Shown here in pieces: positions 53,842 through 64,000 of a DNA stretch of 64,000 bases (position 1 is the stretch's first letter; each line of letters starts with the position of its first letter). Below the pieces are notes generated by a model. That model saw only the letters and a list, made by a program, of their open reading frames with translations, ran no database searches and was not told the origin of the DNA. Source of the DNA: Rotaria macrura (taxonomy: Eukaryota > Rotifera > Eurotatoria > Philodinida > Philodinidae); contig OENT01000184.1 in the NCBI GenBank assembly GCA_900239685.1, positions 104,233 through 168,232 on the forward strand, given 5' to 3'. The position numbers were made by a program, and so were the translations under genes.

Positions 53842-54389
53842 CGATGAAAAATCTGACAAAGTGATAAACTTTTTGTAATGATGGCTACAATTAAATATCA
53901 GAAAGGTTAAAAAATTCTATATCGAATTTTAAACATCTCGATGTATCGTGAAACATGTTAGAATAGATGTTTGGGAGAAAAGAGTTTGAATTCGAAAATA
54001 GGAGAACACTGAAAAACGAAAGTTTCCAAACATGTCTGTTCTATCTTTGTTGATTTATTCGGAGTAGACTGAACGTTTCATTTATTCTAGTCAGCGTTTA
54101 CGTCATTTTATTTAGAATAAGTTTCTGTATCTGATTGTAATAAAAATTACCATTCCATTGACCAACTCTGGTATTCGAAACTGTTACCTGCAAAAATGCA
54201 TTCGCAAATAGCAGTAGAAGTTAGCTCGATGTCTTTTCCCCTGAAATAAGAATGCATGCTTCATGCAAAAGCTGAAGAAATATAGAGCCCGAAATTCTTT
54301 ATCAATTGATGTAAAATGTTTTACTTTTAGCGTCGATTTTGATCAGCAATGGCTAGCATTAATTGATAGATATCAATAGAAAATACAAT

Positions 54390-54586
54390 TTCGCAGTTGA
54401 AAATTTGAATTGGTGTTACTATTTTGAATTTAGTCTCAACAAGAAAAACCTGGTTGACAAAGAAAGTCCACAATTTTTGTAGAACAATGAGTTCTCTGTT
54501 GAATAAGTAGAATAGCTAATTTGAAGGCAATTCTAAGTTCCATGAAATCAGCAATCGAAAGTGGGCCATCTATTGTGGAATATCCA
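54390..54586 (-). repeat. Right copy of a diverged inverted repeat
   Basis: Opposite-orientation partner of 53654-53841, separated from it by about 550 bp. The flanks of the two copies do not match, so the repeat unit is about 190 bp. It could be two insertions of an old short transposon or the arms of a foldback element. Confidence 0.7.
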
Positions 54587-57500
54587 TTAAATCACACCAA
54601 GTGCATGAATGAAAGAGAAATTTCGCATTAACTATATACTAACGAATCATACTATTCATATTCACTTTTAAATGCTTTTATATTTCCCAATGGTCTACCT
54701 AATAGTTTCGTTAATATTTGACTCCACTTATTAATTTGATATTTTTTCGATCAACTTCGTGTATTTTTTTATATTCATCTATCGCTGGTATTCTATAAAT
54801 TATAGTGTTGATCATTTTTTAATTGATAGGTATTATCAGAATTTCAGACAGACCGACTTATTGATGTGTGCCCTCCTGTGCAGATTGAAACCCTGCTTGT
54901 TTGTCTTTATGGAAAATATTATAAACGGCATACTTTTTCTCATACAAAGTCAAAGTTTGTGCAGCATGCTTTAGTTCTAAAATGATCTGTTTTATATCGG
55001 TTAACTCTTATCAGGTATCGATGACAATGATTCAACTGACTTTGTAAAATACCCTATTCGTGCATGAAACTAAAGTTTGAAAATTGCGTCGCTTTGTATG
55101 ATGCACAGAGTTGTTCTGTCATTTTTGAAATGAAATAAAATGTATCTTATGATAGTAGAGTATCATCATGAGTATGCAATGTTTCTTAAACTCAATCGAT
55201 AAATATTTGTACAGAAGTAGAGTTAACGTTCAAGATTAATAAGAATATCATAGAACTCTAAGATGGCGGGCGATATATCAGTAAATAATTTAACGTTGGG
55301 TAACACATACAGCTCAAGAGGAAAAACGAATAGAAAGACTTCATCTGTTGAATGAACTTAGGTTACTCTGTGAAAGTAATATTTGTAGCATTTCATTTTA
55401 TTTCATGAACAATAGATCGATATTTTGTCGACAAAAACAAACCTTTCTAGAAACATAAAATACTTGACATCACGTGAGTGCTTTAACAAATTTATTTCCC
55501 TGCCTTCAATGTCAATATAAAGCTATTCCTTATGTTGAATGAAGTTGGAGGTTTGATCTGCTCTATATTTCAGAATATGAAACTAATCCATCGAGTCAAT
55601 GTTAAGTGCTTCGGTTGTTTCTTTACGAAATGCGAACATCAAGAATCAACTAATTTTTATCTGATTTCATCTGTATCTCGCAATAATTTTACTATTTATA
55701 CACGTTTCAATTAGCATACGATGAGTAATTACATATCCAAATCATTCAATATTTCTTTAAAAATCTTTCGTAATACGTATTAAACATTAAACACAACATT
55801 CAGTAAAGACATGATCTGCAAAGAGTGTTGAAACAGATCACATAGAGGTTTCTATTCTCTCAGAAAAGAAGTGACTAAACAATATGCAACAGTATCAATA
55901 GAATAAAAAGAACTCAGTGTGTAATTAATACCTGAAACGGCGAAATATTTCATAGTTTAATCCTGCATGAATCAATTGACAAGTGAACATCAAACAAGAA
56001 TAGTTTAATCTCATTTTAGCTGTTAGAAGAATGTAAACATTTCATCATAGATAATAATACATTTAATTTCACTAGAATATAGTACATCTTTCAAATATCT
56101 CTGTAACAAAGTCATCGAAGTCTCTAAAAAAATACAGCCTAGATACATACTCTTACTTTCAAAAAGGAGAATCAGTTTTATTTTTCTCCAATATGTCTTC
56201 AGTGAAGTATCAAAAAACAGTATGCCTGAAAGTCAAAAGTGAGATGAGGGAAAGGCAGACTCATTCAATGATTGAATTGATAAAAATATTTTTGGACAAT
56301 GATTGATTTGTTGCAAAAAATCTAGTATCAATATGTCTAATATTCCATAGTACTGCAACTAGCTAACACATGATGACTTAAATTTCTATAAATTTCCTTC
56401 ATTACACAATTGTTTACCTTTGAATGAGTGGTAATCGAGTTTTATGCATAAATTATGAGGAAAAAAGTACGAGGTTTATAAAGGTAAAATATGAGATAAT
56501 AGAACTAGATTAGGAACAGTGGGGAATACAAGATTTTCAACATCATGGATGAAATATCTTGCTGTTCGATAAATAAAAACGGAGAGAAAATTTATGAAAT
56601 TGTCAAGTTATTAAAAATAAAATGTCTTACGTTTTTACGCAACGATAGCTGTAAGTAGTCAATAAAGCCAGAGATTGAGTCAATAATTCAGTGTGCAAAT
56701 GCAATGCAAAATGTATCATTCTTGTCTAGTGTTCAATGTAATTTGACTGGATCATTTAGACAAGTGCTGATAGGAAAAATCTCTATAGATGATAACTTTG
56801 ATTACCTAACCATTTGTCTTTTCTAACCTATTTAGTTCTTGTCCTAACTCTACCCGATATAGTTGCCTTTTCAGAGAATAGTCATGTTGCATGATTCATC
56901 ATATACTTGACACTTTTTGAATATATAGTTAGATTTCAACATTTATTTATGAATATTGTAACGAGCATTCTTACGTTATATCATCAGAGAATGATAGATT
57001 CTGTTTTCTTTCATATTAAATTTCTTGTTGAAATAAATTTCTCTGGTCATTTATTTTATATTATTCGTGTAGGAGACTTTCAAGTCAATGACAAACAAAG
57101 AAAACATCTATGTGCATAATTTCAGAGTCAAATTATTGGCAAGAAACGAAATATTTTAAAAATTATCAATTTCATTAACATTTCACTTTGTGATTTTATT
57201 CAAAGGCAATCGAAGCTTTGAAAATTCAATTTTCTTTTTGATTGATAAGAAATATTTAAAATCATTGGGTTACCCCTGCATATATGTTTGCTTTATTGTT
57301 CCTAATGAGTTATCAATAATCTGAAATGAGCGTGGTCTGCCAATTTAATTTGATCAATATTCTGATTATTTTAGAAATTGCATGTAACTTGACCTGTGTA
57401 TTTCAACTTGCAATTTAATTTAACAGAAATCTTACCAACGAATAGGTTTGGTGTGAAAATTTCAAATTTTTTAGTTTTATAAATAAAGCGTATGAAAAAA

Positions 57501-59008
57501 TTACTTTGCATCATAGTCGTATTTCAGGTAAATCTATAGAAAATCTCTGCATTTATTTTTGAATTAACTATGCTCTTTGAGATGCAATCGTTTGAAAAGT
57601 AAAAAGATTGTAAAAAATATTATTCTTGCTGCGTTTGAGCACTATGACACTCTGAGAAAAACATTACTATCTCAGCAGTGATAAACTATGAATACAAAGT
57701 TTCATAGCTTAACATACTGAACATCTCACACTGAGTCTCAATTCAAAAGTAATCTTTTTATGCATAGGAATATTTTCTCATGCGTAATTCATGTTTAGCA
57801 TGACTAGAATCATGAAATAACAAGTATATAGCGGAAATCTTGAACAAATTTATCATCTAATATCTATATCTACAATTGAACAGCAAGCGGAAAATTTATT
57901 TTGAACAATACCATTACGTGTTGCCAGTATTCATCGAAATTAAAATGATGATTTCTATTCATACTTCAATTAGTATACTATTTGCAAACGATACTCTTTA
58001 GAAAACGAACATTTCTATTATGTATCGAAACAAATTATCATAACTACAAATTTCAACCGATTGTTCAACTTATATCTAAATTATTCACAATTAAATTTAC
58101 TGTCTACTAGAAAAGATTTCTTGCCATTTCATTTATTGATTTCCTCAATGAATCAGTATGAAAATAAACGAAATTTCAGTGATTAATAATATGCATGCAT
58201 GCACGTGAAGCCCACTATTGATAGTTGGAAACAAGTAAGAAAACAATTTAAACATATTTTTCATGTATCATGTGTGATTTCTCTGAGCAACAATAATTCG
58301 ATACTGATAGTCATCTCTATTCAGTCGAACGGAATGCAAATGGATTCAATACCATTAACTTCTTCGTCATTGCGACTTTTTACAGATATATATATATATT
58401 TTTTTTTCCTGTCAATTATTAAATAAACTTATTGAAGGTAAACACATTCGTCTTTTTTTTGTATGTACAAATAACACGGTATAGAAAAAAAAGTGTAGCC
58501 TTCGTGCATACATATATGCTTATCGATTTGCTTGTTTCATACAAGTAGTCACACCTGAATGATTTTTTATATCATACACACAGATTTTTTGCTTGTCATA
58601 CGCAAACACATTTGTCGAATAATGAAAGAAGAAATACAGCATCGTTTGGATGACATTGAGTAATTTTTTGATATTATGAAATGAGTCAATGAGAAAGTAA
58701 ACGAATTTATTCAGATAAACAAAAAAAAACATTGGTATGCACGCACAAGAATAGATAAATTTTTATTAAAAAAAAGATGAAGGGAAAATATAGTGGTGTT
58801 TTCAAATAAAAGTAGTGTGTGGTTATCGTCGTCAGTCGGTCATCGTCGTCGTCGTTGTTGTGTCATGCAAAAAAGAATGTTTTCATTTTTTTCTGAACAG
58901 GTACACATGTGTTTCAAATAAACAAAAAATGAGAAAAAAAAGATCGATATTGTTCAATGATAAAAGAGAAAAAATTGAAGAAAAATATTATATGAATTGT
59001 TTTTGAGT

Positions 59009-59516
59009 CTAACTTCGCTGCATACGGCAGATCATGATATAAAAAAGTGAAGCGAATGTAAGCATAAGACCAATTTGCATTTGTCCATCTGCACCACTTA
59101 TTGCTTGTGCTTGCTTGTATACATCAAGGAATTTCTCTAAATAAGATTGAATTCAAATTCCTAATTGACTCAAAGTATTCTGAAATACGCACTCGCATAT
59201 GCTGTAAGAGCAACTACACATGAAAATAGACCCAATGCACCGATGGCTGATAAACAGAGAAGGCAACCAAGAGTGCCACCAATTGCTCCAAGGGCACCAC
59301 CGAGTGAACTAGAAGCAGATCCGGCTCCGGCTCCGGCTCCAGCTCCTGGAATCATGGGACGAACGGGTCTTGAACCATATGGTCTGACTGACATTGGTCT
59401 GACAATAATTGAAAAACATACATAAGTTCGTCACTATAAACTTGAAGATAAATCAAAACTTACCGTACACCATATGGTCGTGGTGGAGGAAGAGATCGTC
59501 GAGAAACGTACGACAT
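59009..59516 (-). CDS. Small Gly-rich two-helix membrane protein, member of a divergent pair
   Basis: Three exons: 59464-59516, 59193-59398, 59009-59136; phases 2 and 1; 128 aa. The N-terminus is basic and Pro/Arg/Tyr-rich (MSYVSRRSLPPPRPYGVR, then RPYGSRPVRP), followed by a Gly-Ala repeat (GAGAGAGAG). A long hydrophobic Gly/Leu/Cys segment (GALGAIGGTLGCLLCLSAIG onward) gives one or two helices, then AKKFLDVYKQAQAISGADGQ and a final hydrophobic helix ending RMQRS. The same exon structure, intron phases and order of segments occur in the plus-strand gene at 61127-61603, with GLL/LCL..G.LGLF in the first helix and K-Y-K-A before the last. No known family recognised. The coding of exon 3 is supported by the homologous exon in its partner. 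Confidence 0.8.
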
Positions 59517-59896
59517 CTTAGTCTAGAAAGATCTTAAACAGAAAATGCATGTCCAAGGTTATATCTGGTCGAAAAGCTGTCCACACGTGTTCAAACATAA
59601 CACTCATCCATCAGTATCTCTTTCTCTCTTCTCTTTTCGCTTCTTTTTTCTCCTTTTTTCAGTTACCTGCGCGATAGACTTCCCTCGTGAGAAACGCTAA
59701 TGGCTTGGTTGCAGTACGCTAAAAAATGAGATACCACGGTAGAACAAGCTACGAATTTTTCTTCTCCTCTCTCTCTCTCTTTCTCATTATACTCTTCTCC
59801 TGATCAATCGCCCCCTTTCATAACTCAATACTTCAAACGTCGTCATCACATTGTCTTGTTAGGGATCCTGGTTTTTGTTTTTTCTCATATCACTCT

Positions 59897-59940
<44 letters not shown>

Positions 59941-61126
59941 ATCTCTGTTTTACTATTCTATTGGGACAGAAAAAAGACACTGTGTATAACCATGACTTTG
60001 ATGCGTACGACTTTTGTCGACGCCATGATCAAGCTACCCACCTTTTTTGTGCTAAACGTATATTATATTGCTTCGTTACTTCTCTCTTCCTAGTTAGCTG
60101 TGCTACGCATGACTTCACAGTTATCATCACTGATTTGCACCTGAGCCATATACACAAGTCGTCATCAGAAAAAAAAAGAGAAAATGCTCGTCCTTTACTT
60201 TTTTCCCCGACCATTTACATTCACTACGCGAAATAAAAAAAAGCTTCTTTTCTAAGAATGTCCAATTTTTCGACATATGATAGACTAAACCATTGTACTT
60301 AGCAATGAGCTACGCTTAGTATCCGATGAGAGACGCGAGTGAGTATTAAGTAAGGAAGAAAAAGCATAAGAATGAGACAGAACAGTGCGTCGACAACATG
60401 TTTTGGTCTCATCGTGTAAAGGCACCGATTGACAAACGGAGAAGAAAATCATTACCATAAGCGTGTGCAGTCAGTCAGGAGTGTTTCGGTTGATTGCCCA
60501 CCTGCCTTCTTTTACATTTCGTTGCGCATATTTCTTTCTCATTTTTTTTGCTTCGCATAATACTCATAAATGGACGAGTATGACATACATAGGTGATATT
60601 CTAGAGAGAAAAAGAGAAGAAACGATTTTTCGCCCCCTTTTCTCCCTCCGTCACTTTCTTTCTGTGCCTCTCTATCTCTCTATCTATCTATCGACAACCT
60701 TCAAGGGTATAACTCATCATTTACAGTGATACTAAGAATGTTGTGATTTTTTTTGTATCGGCTGGCCAACTATATTTTTTATTGGACTTCAACCCACTCT
60801 CGTTCTGTCTTTCGCTGTCTCCATCTCTCTCTCTCTCTCTTGTTGTTGCAATCATCATCATGTATGAATGTTTGGGTTGATCAGAAAAGTCCCCTTTTCA
60901 TCCATATTTCTCTTTTTTTCTCTTCCCTATTTTTCGAGTGAGTAAGAGAGAGCTCTTGAATCGTCAGGCAGGTAGTGATAGTCGAAAAGAGAACAACAAC
61001 AACAACCCTATCTAATTTAGGTAGGCAATAGGATCATTGCAATATGGCCTTGAGAAAGCTTTTTTGCTATTTTCTATGTAGGATCCATATTATTTTGTTC
61101 ATTTTTATTTTTAGTGAACTCTTAAA
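59517..61126. promoter_or_regulatory. Intergenic spacer of the divergent membrane-protein pair
   Basis: 1.6 kb between the two start codons, unusually rich in pyrimidine tracts and CT microsatellites (59617-59660, 59764-59786, 59895-59936, 60824-60841). Both genes' promoters must lie here. Open frames in it are low-complexity Ser/Leu strings and look spurious. An ATTTTTAG just upstream of the plus-strand ATG (61106-61113) could be a splice or trans-splice acceptor. Confidence 0.5.
59902..59936. repeat. CT microsatellite
   Basis: About 17 uninterrupted CT units. Confidence 0.9.
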
Positions 61127-61603
61127 ATGCCACGAGTTCGAGTGCCTGTCCGTCGTTCCGGAGTACGATATACGGTACGACCCGGTTCACGATATCCACT
61201 ACCTCCGTAAGTAGTGCTACGATAAACTAAAGCAAGAGTTCATATAAGCATGTATCTATGCATAGACGACCAAGACCAGTGCCACCTCCCCCGAAAAAGG
61301 GTGGTCTTTTGGGTTTATTGGGCGGCTTAGCTGGTCTACTTTTGTGTTTACTATGTTTGGCAACGATGGGTCTACTTGGTTTATTTGCAACACTTATTGC
61401 AATAACTACTTATCTCGGTAAATGACTTGTCAACTTTTGCCCGTAGACAATATGTTGTTTTTATTTGCTGACGTTTTTTAGGAAAGCTCTATAAAGCATT
61501 GAAAACCATCGGTAATGATGCATCTGGTCATTACGTGAATATGACCATCTTGCTACTTGCTTTATGCTTTGCCGGTTATCACAAATTGCGCCGATCATTA
61601 TAA
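61127..61603 (+). CDS. Small Gly/Leu/Cys-rich two-helix membrane protein, member of a divergent pair
   Basis: Three exons: 61127-61206, 61266-61417, 61482-61603; phases 2 and 1, identical to its minus-strand partner at 59009-59516; 117 aa. The N-terminus is strongly basic (MPRVRVPVRRSGVRYTVRPG) and then proline-rich (RPRPVPPPPKKGG). The main hydrophobic segment GLLGLLGGLAGLLLCLLCLA plus MGLLGLFATLIAITTY is long enough for two closely packed helices with Gly spacing. Then GKLYKALKTIGNDASGHYVN and a last helix (MTILLLALCFAGY) ending HKLRRSL. No known domain recognised. The basic N-terminus predicts a cytosolic side; no cleavable signal peptide. Shared exon phases and segment order make common descent with the partner near certain, although sequence identity is modest. 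Confidence 0.82.
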
Positions 61604-64000
61604 ACAATTATTTTCTTCCTCTTCAATTTTCATGTTTAATTTTGAATCGTCAAAGCATCGTCGCTGTTATTCGTTTTTATTATTATTTTTATTCTTTCAA
61701 ACTTCATGAAAACACTTTTCTTGAAAATTCGTACAAATTTCCTTTTTTTAAAACACCAAGATTTTGCCTTCTTTTTCTTCAACTTTTTTTAATCACACAG
61801 AGACACAAACACATCTATTTTTTATTTAATGAACAAGTGCCGATTGAAGAACAGAAAAATATATTCGTTATAATAATTCCATTGAAGCCATCATCATCAT
61901 CAAATTTATACTAATAACAACGATATCACTTTGTATTCGCAAAACTAAAACGATTCTTTTTAAACGGCTCATGAGTTTTTTAATCTAACGCGGGTGTGTT
62001 TCTTTCGTTTTGTCGAGCACGTTCTTTTTTTTTTCTTTGTGTTTGAGAAATAAAATACGGCTATTGAAAATATACATATATATACGAATAATACTCTATC
62101 ATGTGTTCGAAAGAGCTTATCAACAAGCGACATTCGTTCATCGTTTGTTTTCAAATGATTGGACTGGTCATGTTATTACCAGAATTTTTCTGAAATCCTA
62201 ACGCCTCAAAATTTCAGCATATTGTTCTCATNTCGCCTGAAACAAGAAAAAATGTTGAGGAAATTAGAAATTTAAGTAAACAAATAAACAGATGATGATT
62301 ATAAACATTCTCACCTCCGAAAAATGTGATGATTGTTGAGACACCTGCTTCTAATATAGAAATAAACAACTAACTTGATTGAAGATTGTATTTACTCGAA
62401 ATTAAAAAGAAAGGGAAATCAGATTTCACGTGTAATACAAAACTAGATGGCAGAATCTCAAACACTGCCTAACCACATCATTTATTTCGAACTTGATCAA
62501 ATCAGTCTTTTATCGAGCAATAGCTAACTAATCAGCTCTTTCAAAAGTATCAAAAAACGAACAGTGTATTTTCGTGTAAAAACAACAAGTAAATTTGATT
62601 TAACACATACAAGTGGAGAGGGCAATGCTTATCTTACAAACATCATCATTAAATGTGTTTGCTATATTTTCTTCTAAAGTGAAAAACAAAATCAGAGGAA
62701 CTGTAAATTGACATAACTCAAGGATGAATAATGATGAAATCTTGTTCGAACCTATCGGAATCTTATAATTAAGTGCTTTATTGTGAAAAAAAATATACGG
62801 TAAATAATATGATGTTTACACTTTCTTCATTTTATTCTAACACTAGAGATTCAATGGATAATCGAGATCGACATGATCATAATCATGATCTAGCTTCTAG
62901 TAGTATTTTTCTAAACATTTGTATGTCACGTCATATTGAGACATTTGAAGTGGAAATTTTTCGGTGGTGACAGAATACATAGGTGATAATGAAGAAAATA
63001 AAATAGGGTATTTTTTATGTGCTATTACTTTTATTCTTCCCAAGGTAATATTTTCCATGCACCAATTTAGCACAGACATTTTTCTTGATTCTATTAGTTT
63101 CTGAATGCATACAAATTTTTGATCAATGATTTGCTTTTAAACATTTTGTCGTCTTCTTTTAACAGAGATTATTACAAAGAGCCCAATAGCAGTGATTATG
63201 ACCGAAAAGAAGTGTCCGCCAATATTGTATGATTAAGAGACACTTGAAAAATTCAGTCAAAATATATGCTAATCAATTCAAATCCTCGTCACCTTTTGAA
63301 TGTGCTAAACTATATCAAAGTAAATCGTATTTTCAAGTGAATACATCGTGGAAAACATTCATAAGGAATACGGAGTTGTAGTTTTTATTCACCTGAAACA
63401 ATCGAACTTCTATTGAAAATTTGTTATTTTGAATGAGAATTTAAGAAAATATGCCATGTCATGTTAAAAAATGACAAAAACAAAAGAATTGTTCATTTTT
63501 TAGGATAACTTTCGTGGCATAAGTTGATATTTTAGTCATTTTTCTATTCGAAATAATCAGAATCTTTGAAAGATTATCTAAAGAATTTTCCAATTTCAAA
63601 ATTTAAAAGAGGCAAATGTTCTGGCTGAAACTCATCTGGTTAAACTCATTGAGAACCTCAACGGTAAAACCACAAATGTAAAAACGAAACCGTTCAATTT
63701 TTTATTTAGTATATGAAAATAATCAATATTTCGATAAAAAAACATCTTACGGTAATTCTAGATAAAATGTGCAGCATGTGATAGCCGACGAAAACAAAAC
63801 TTTGCTATTGCACTAGGTATTTCATACCTGACAGTCACTATCAGATTCTGATCAAGAAAAATTCCTTAGGAATCTCAAACTATGATTAGATTCTGACCAA
63901 ACGTTCGTCCTGTAGACATTAAGAAAAACGAGAGCTCTCTAAGAGTCACTGCACGAGAAGGACAACCGATTTCTCAATATAGCTGCTCAATCATGTTCTC
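61604..64000. other. Right flank, no firm gene
   Basis: Two weak minus-strand exon candidates, about 62304-62342 (GVSTIITFFG) and 62635-62680 (EENIANTFNDDV), can be joined through plausible splice sites, and a hydrophobic minus-strand stretch near 63163-63226 (HFFSVIITAIGLFVIISV) could be another, but I cannot build a consistent gene. One undetermined base lies at 62233. Confidence 0.3.

Larger units (their letters stand above)
51674..59008. other. 7.3-kb stretch without a recognisable gene
   Basis: The longest gene-poor block of the window. Open frames are short and featureless on both strands. The only structure I could find is a diverged inverted repeat pair (53654-53841 and 54390-54586). 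Short TA runs occur, for example near 58386-58398. Regulatory DNA, old transposon remains or unrecognised non-coding RNA are all possible. Confidence 0.45.

Noticed and set aside
59856..60236. 126-codon plus-strand frame with Ser-Leu repeats
   Set aside because: It is a translation of the CT microsatellite and its pyrimidine-rich surroundings.

Overview
This is AT-rich animal nuclear DNA with low gene density. Genes are split by GT-AG introns, many only about 50-75 bp and a few of 0.7-1.8 kb. Coding exons stand out by their codon use and by exact phase agreement across the introns. The gene set is metazoan: NF-YC, SMG7, a lamin-type intermediate filament protein, prefoldin subunit 3, an ACBD4/5-type acyl-CoA-binding protein, an hnRNP A/B protein and neuroendocrine 7B2. 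Diverged RRM paralogues, short introns and a splice acceptor touching a start codon suggest a small invertebrate such as a rotifer. That assignment is inference; nothing here proves it.

Layout. 0.6-1.4 kb: first exon of an SLC5-like transporter (gene runs off the left edge) and an unresolved three-exon gene, both minus. 5.3-6.5 kb: NF-YC, minus. 8.1-14.5 kb: SMG7, plus, eight exons. 14.5-20.3 kb: mostly non-coding. 20.4-22.4 kb: lamin-type protein lacking the usual lamin tail, minus. 26.1-31.1 kb: prefoldin subunit 3 and the ACBD5-like peroxisome/ER tether in tandem on minus, with a palindromic MITE inside an ACBD5 intron. 31.6-41.4 kb: hnRNP A/B gene (head-to-head with ACBD5) followed by two diverged RRM plus coiled-coil genes that look like its tandem descendants. 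43.0-43.7 kb: a decayed, probably GNAT-like acetyltransferase. 44.5-45.1 and 49.0-49.3 kb: two hAT-like non-autonomous elements. 46.8-47.4 kb: 7B2-like secreted protein. 51.1-51.7 kb: intronless SET-domain protein, minus. 51.7-59.0 kb: no convincing gene, but a diverged inverted repeat. 59.0-61.6 kb: two divergently transcribed paralogous small membrane proteins. 61.6-64 kb: nothing firm.

The genes are mostly unrelated housekeeping functions (transcription, nonsense-mediated decay, folding, lipid exchange, splicing). The notable structure is local: an RRM gene family growing and diverging in place, a divergent membrane-protein pair, and family members missing normally diagnostic domains (lamin-like protein without LTD/CaaX, 7B2 without the C-terminal inhibitory peptide). 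No CRISPR array, rRNA or tRNA was recognised. I saw no clear multi-gene system that would count as a new biological system; the RRM/coiled-coil cluster and the divergent membrane pair are the best candidates for undescribed biology.
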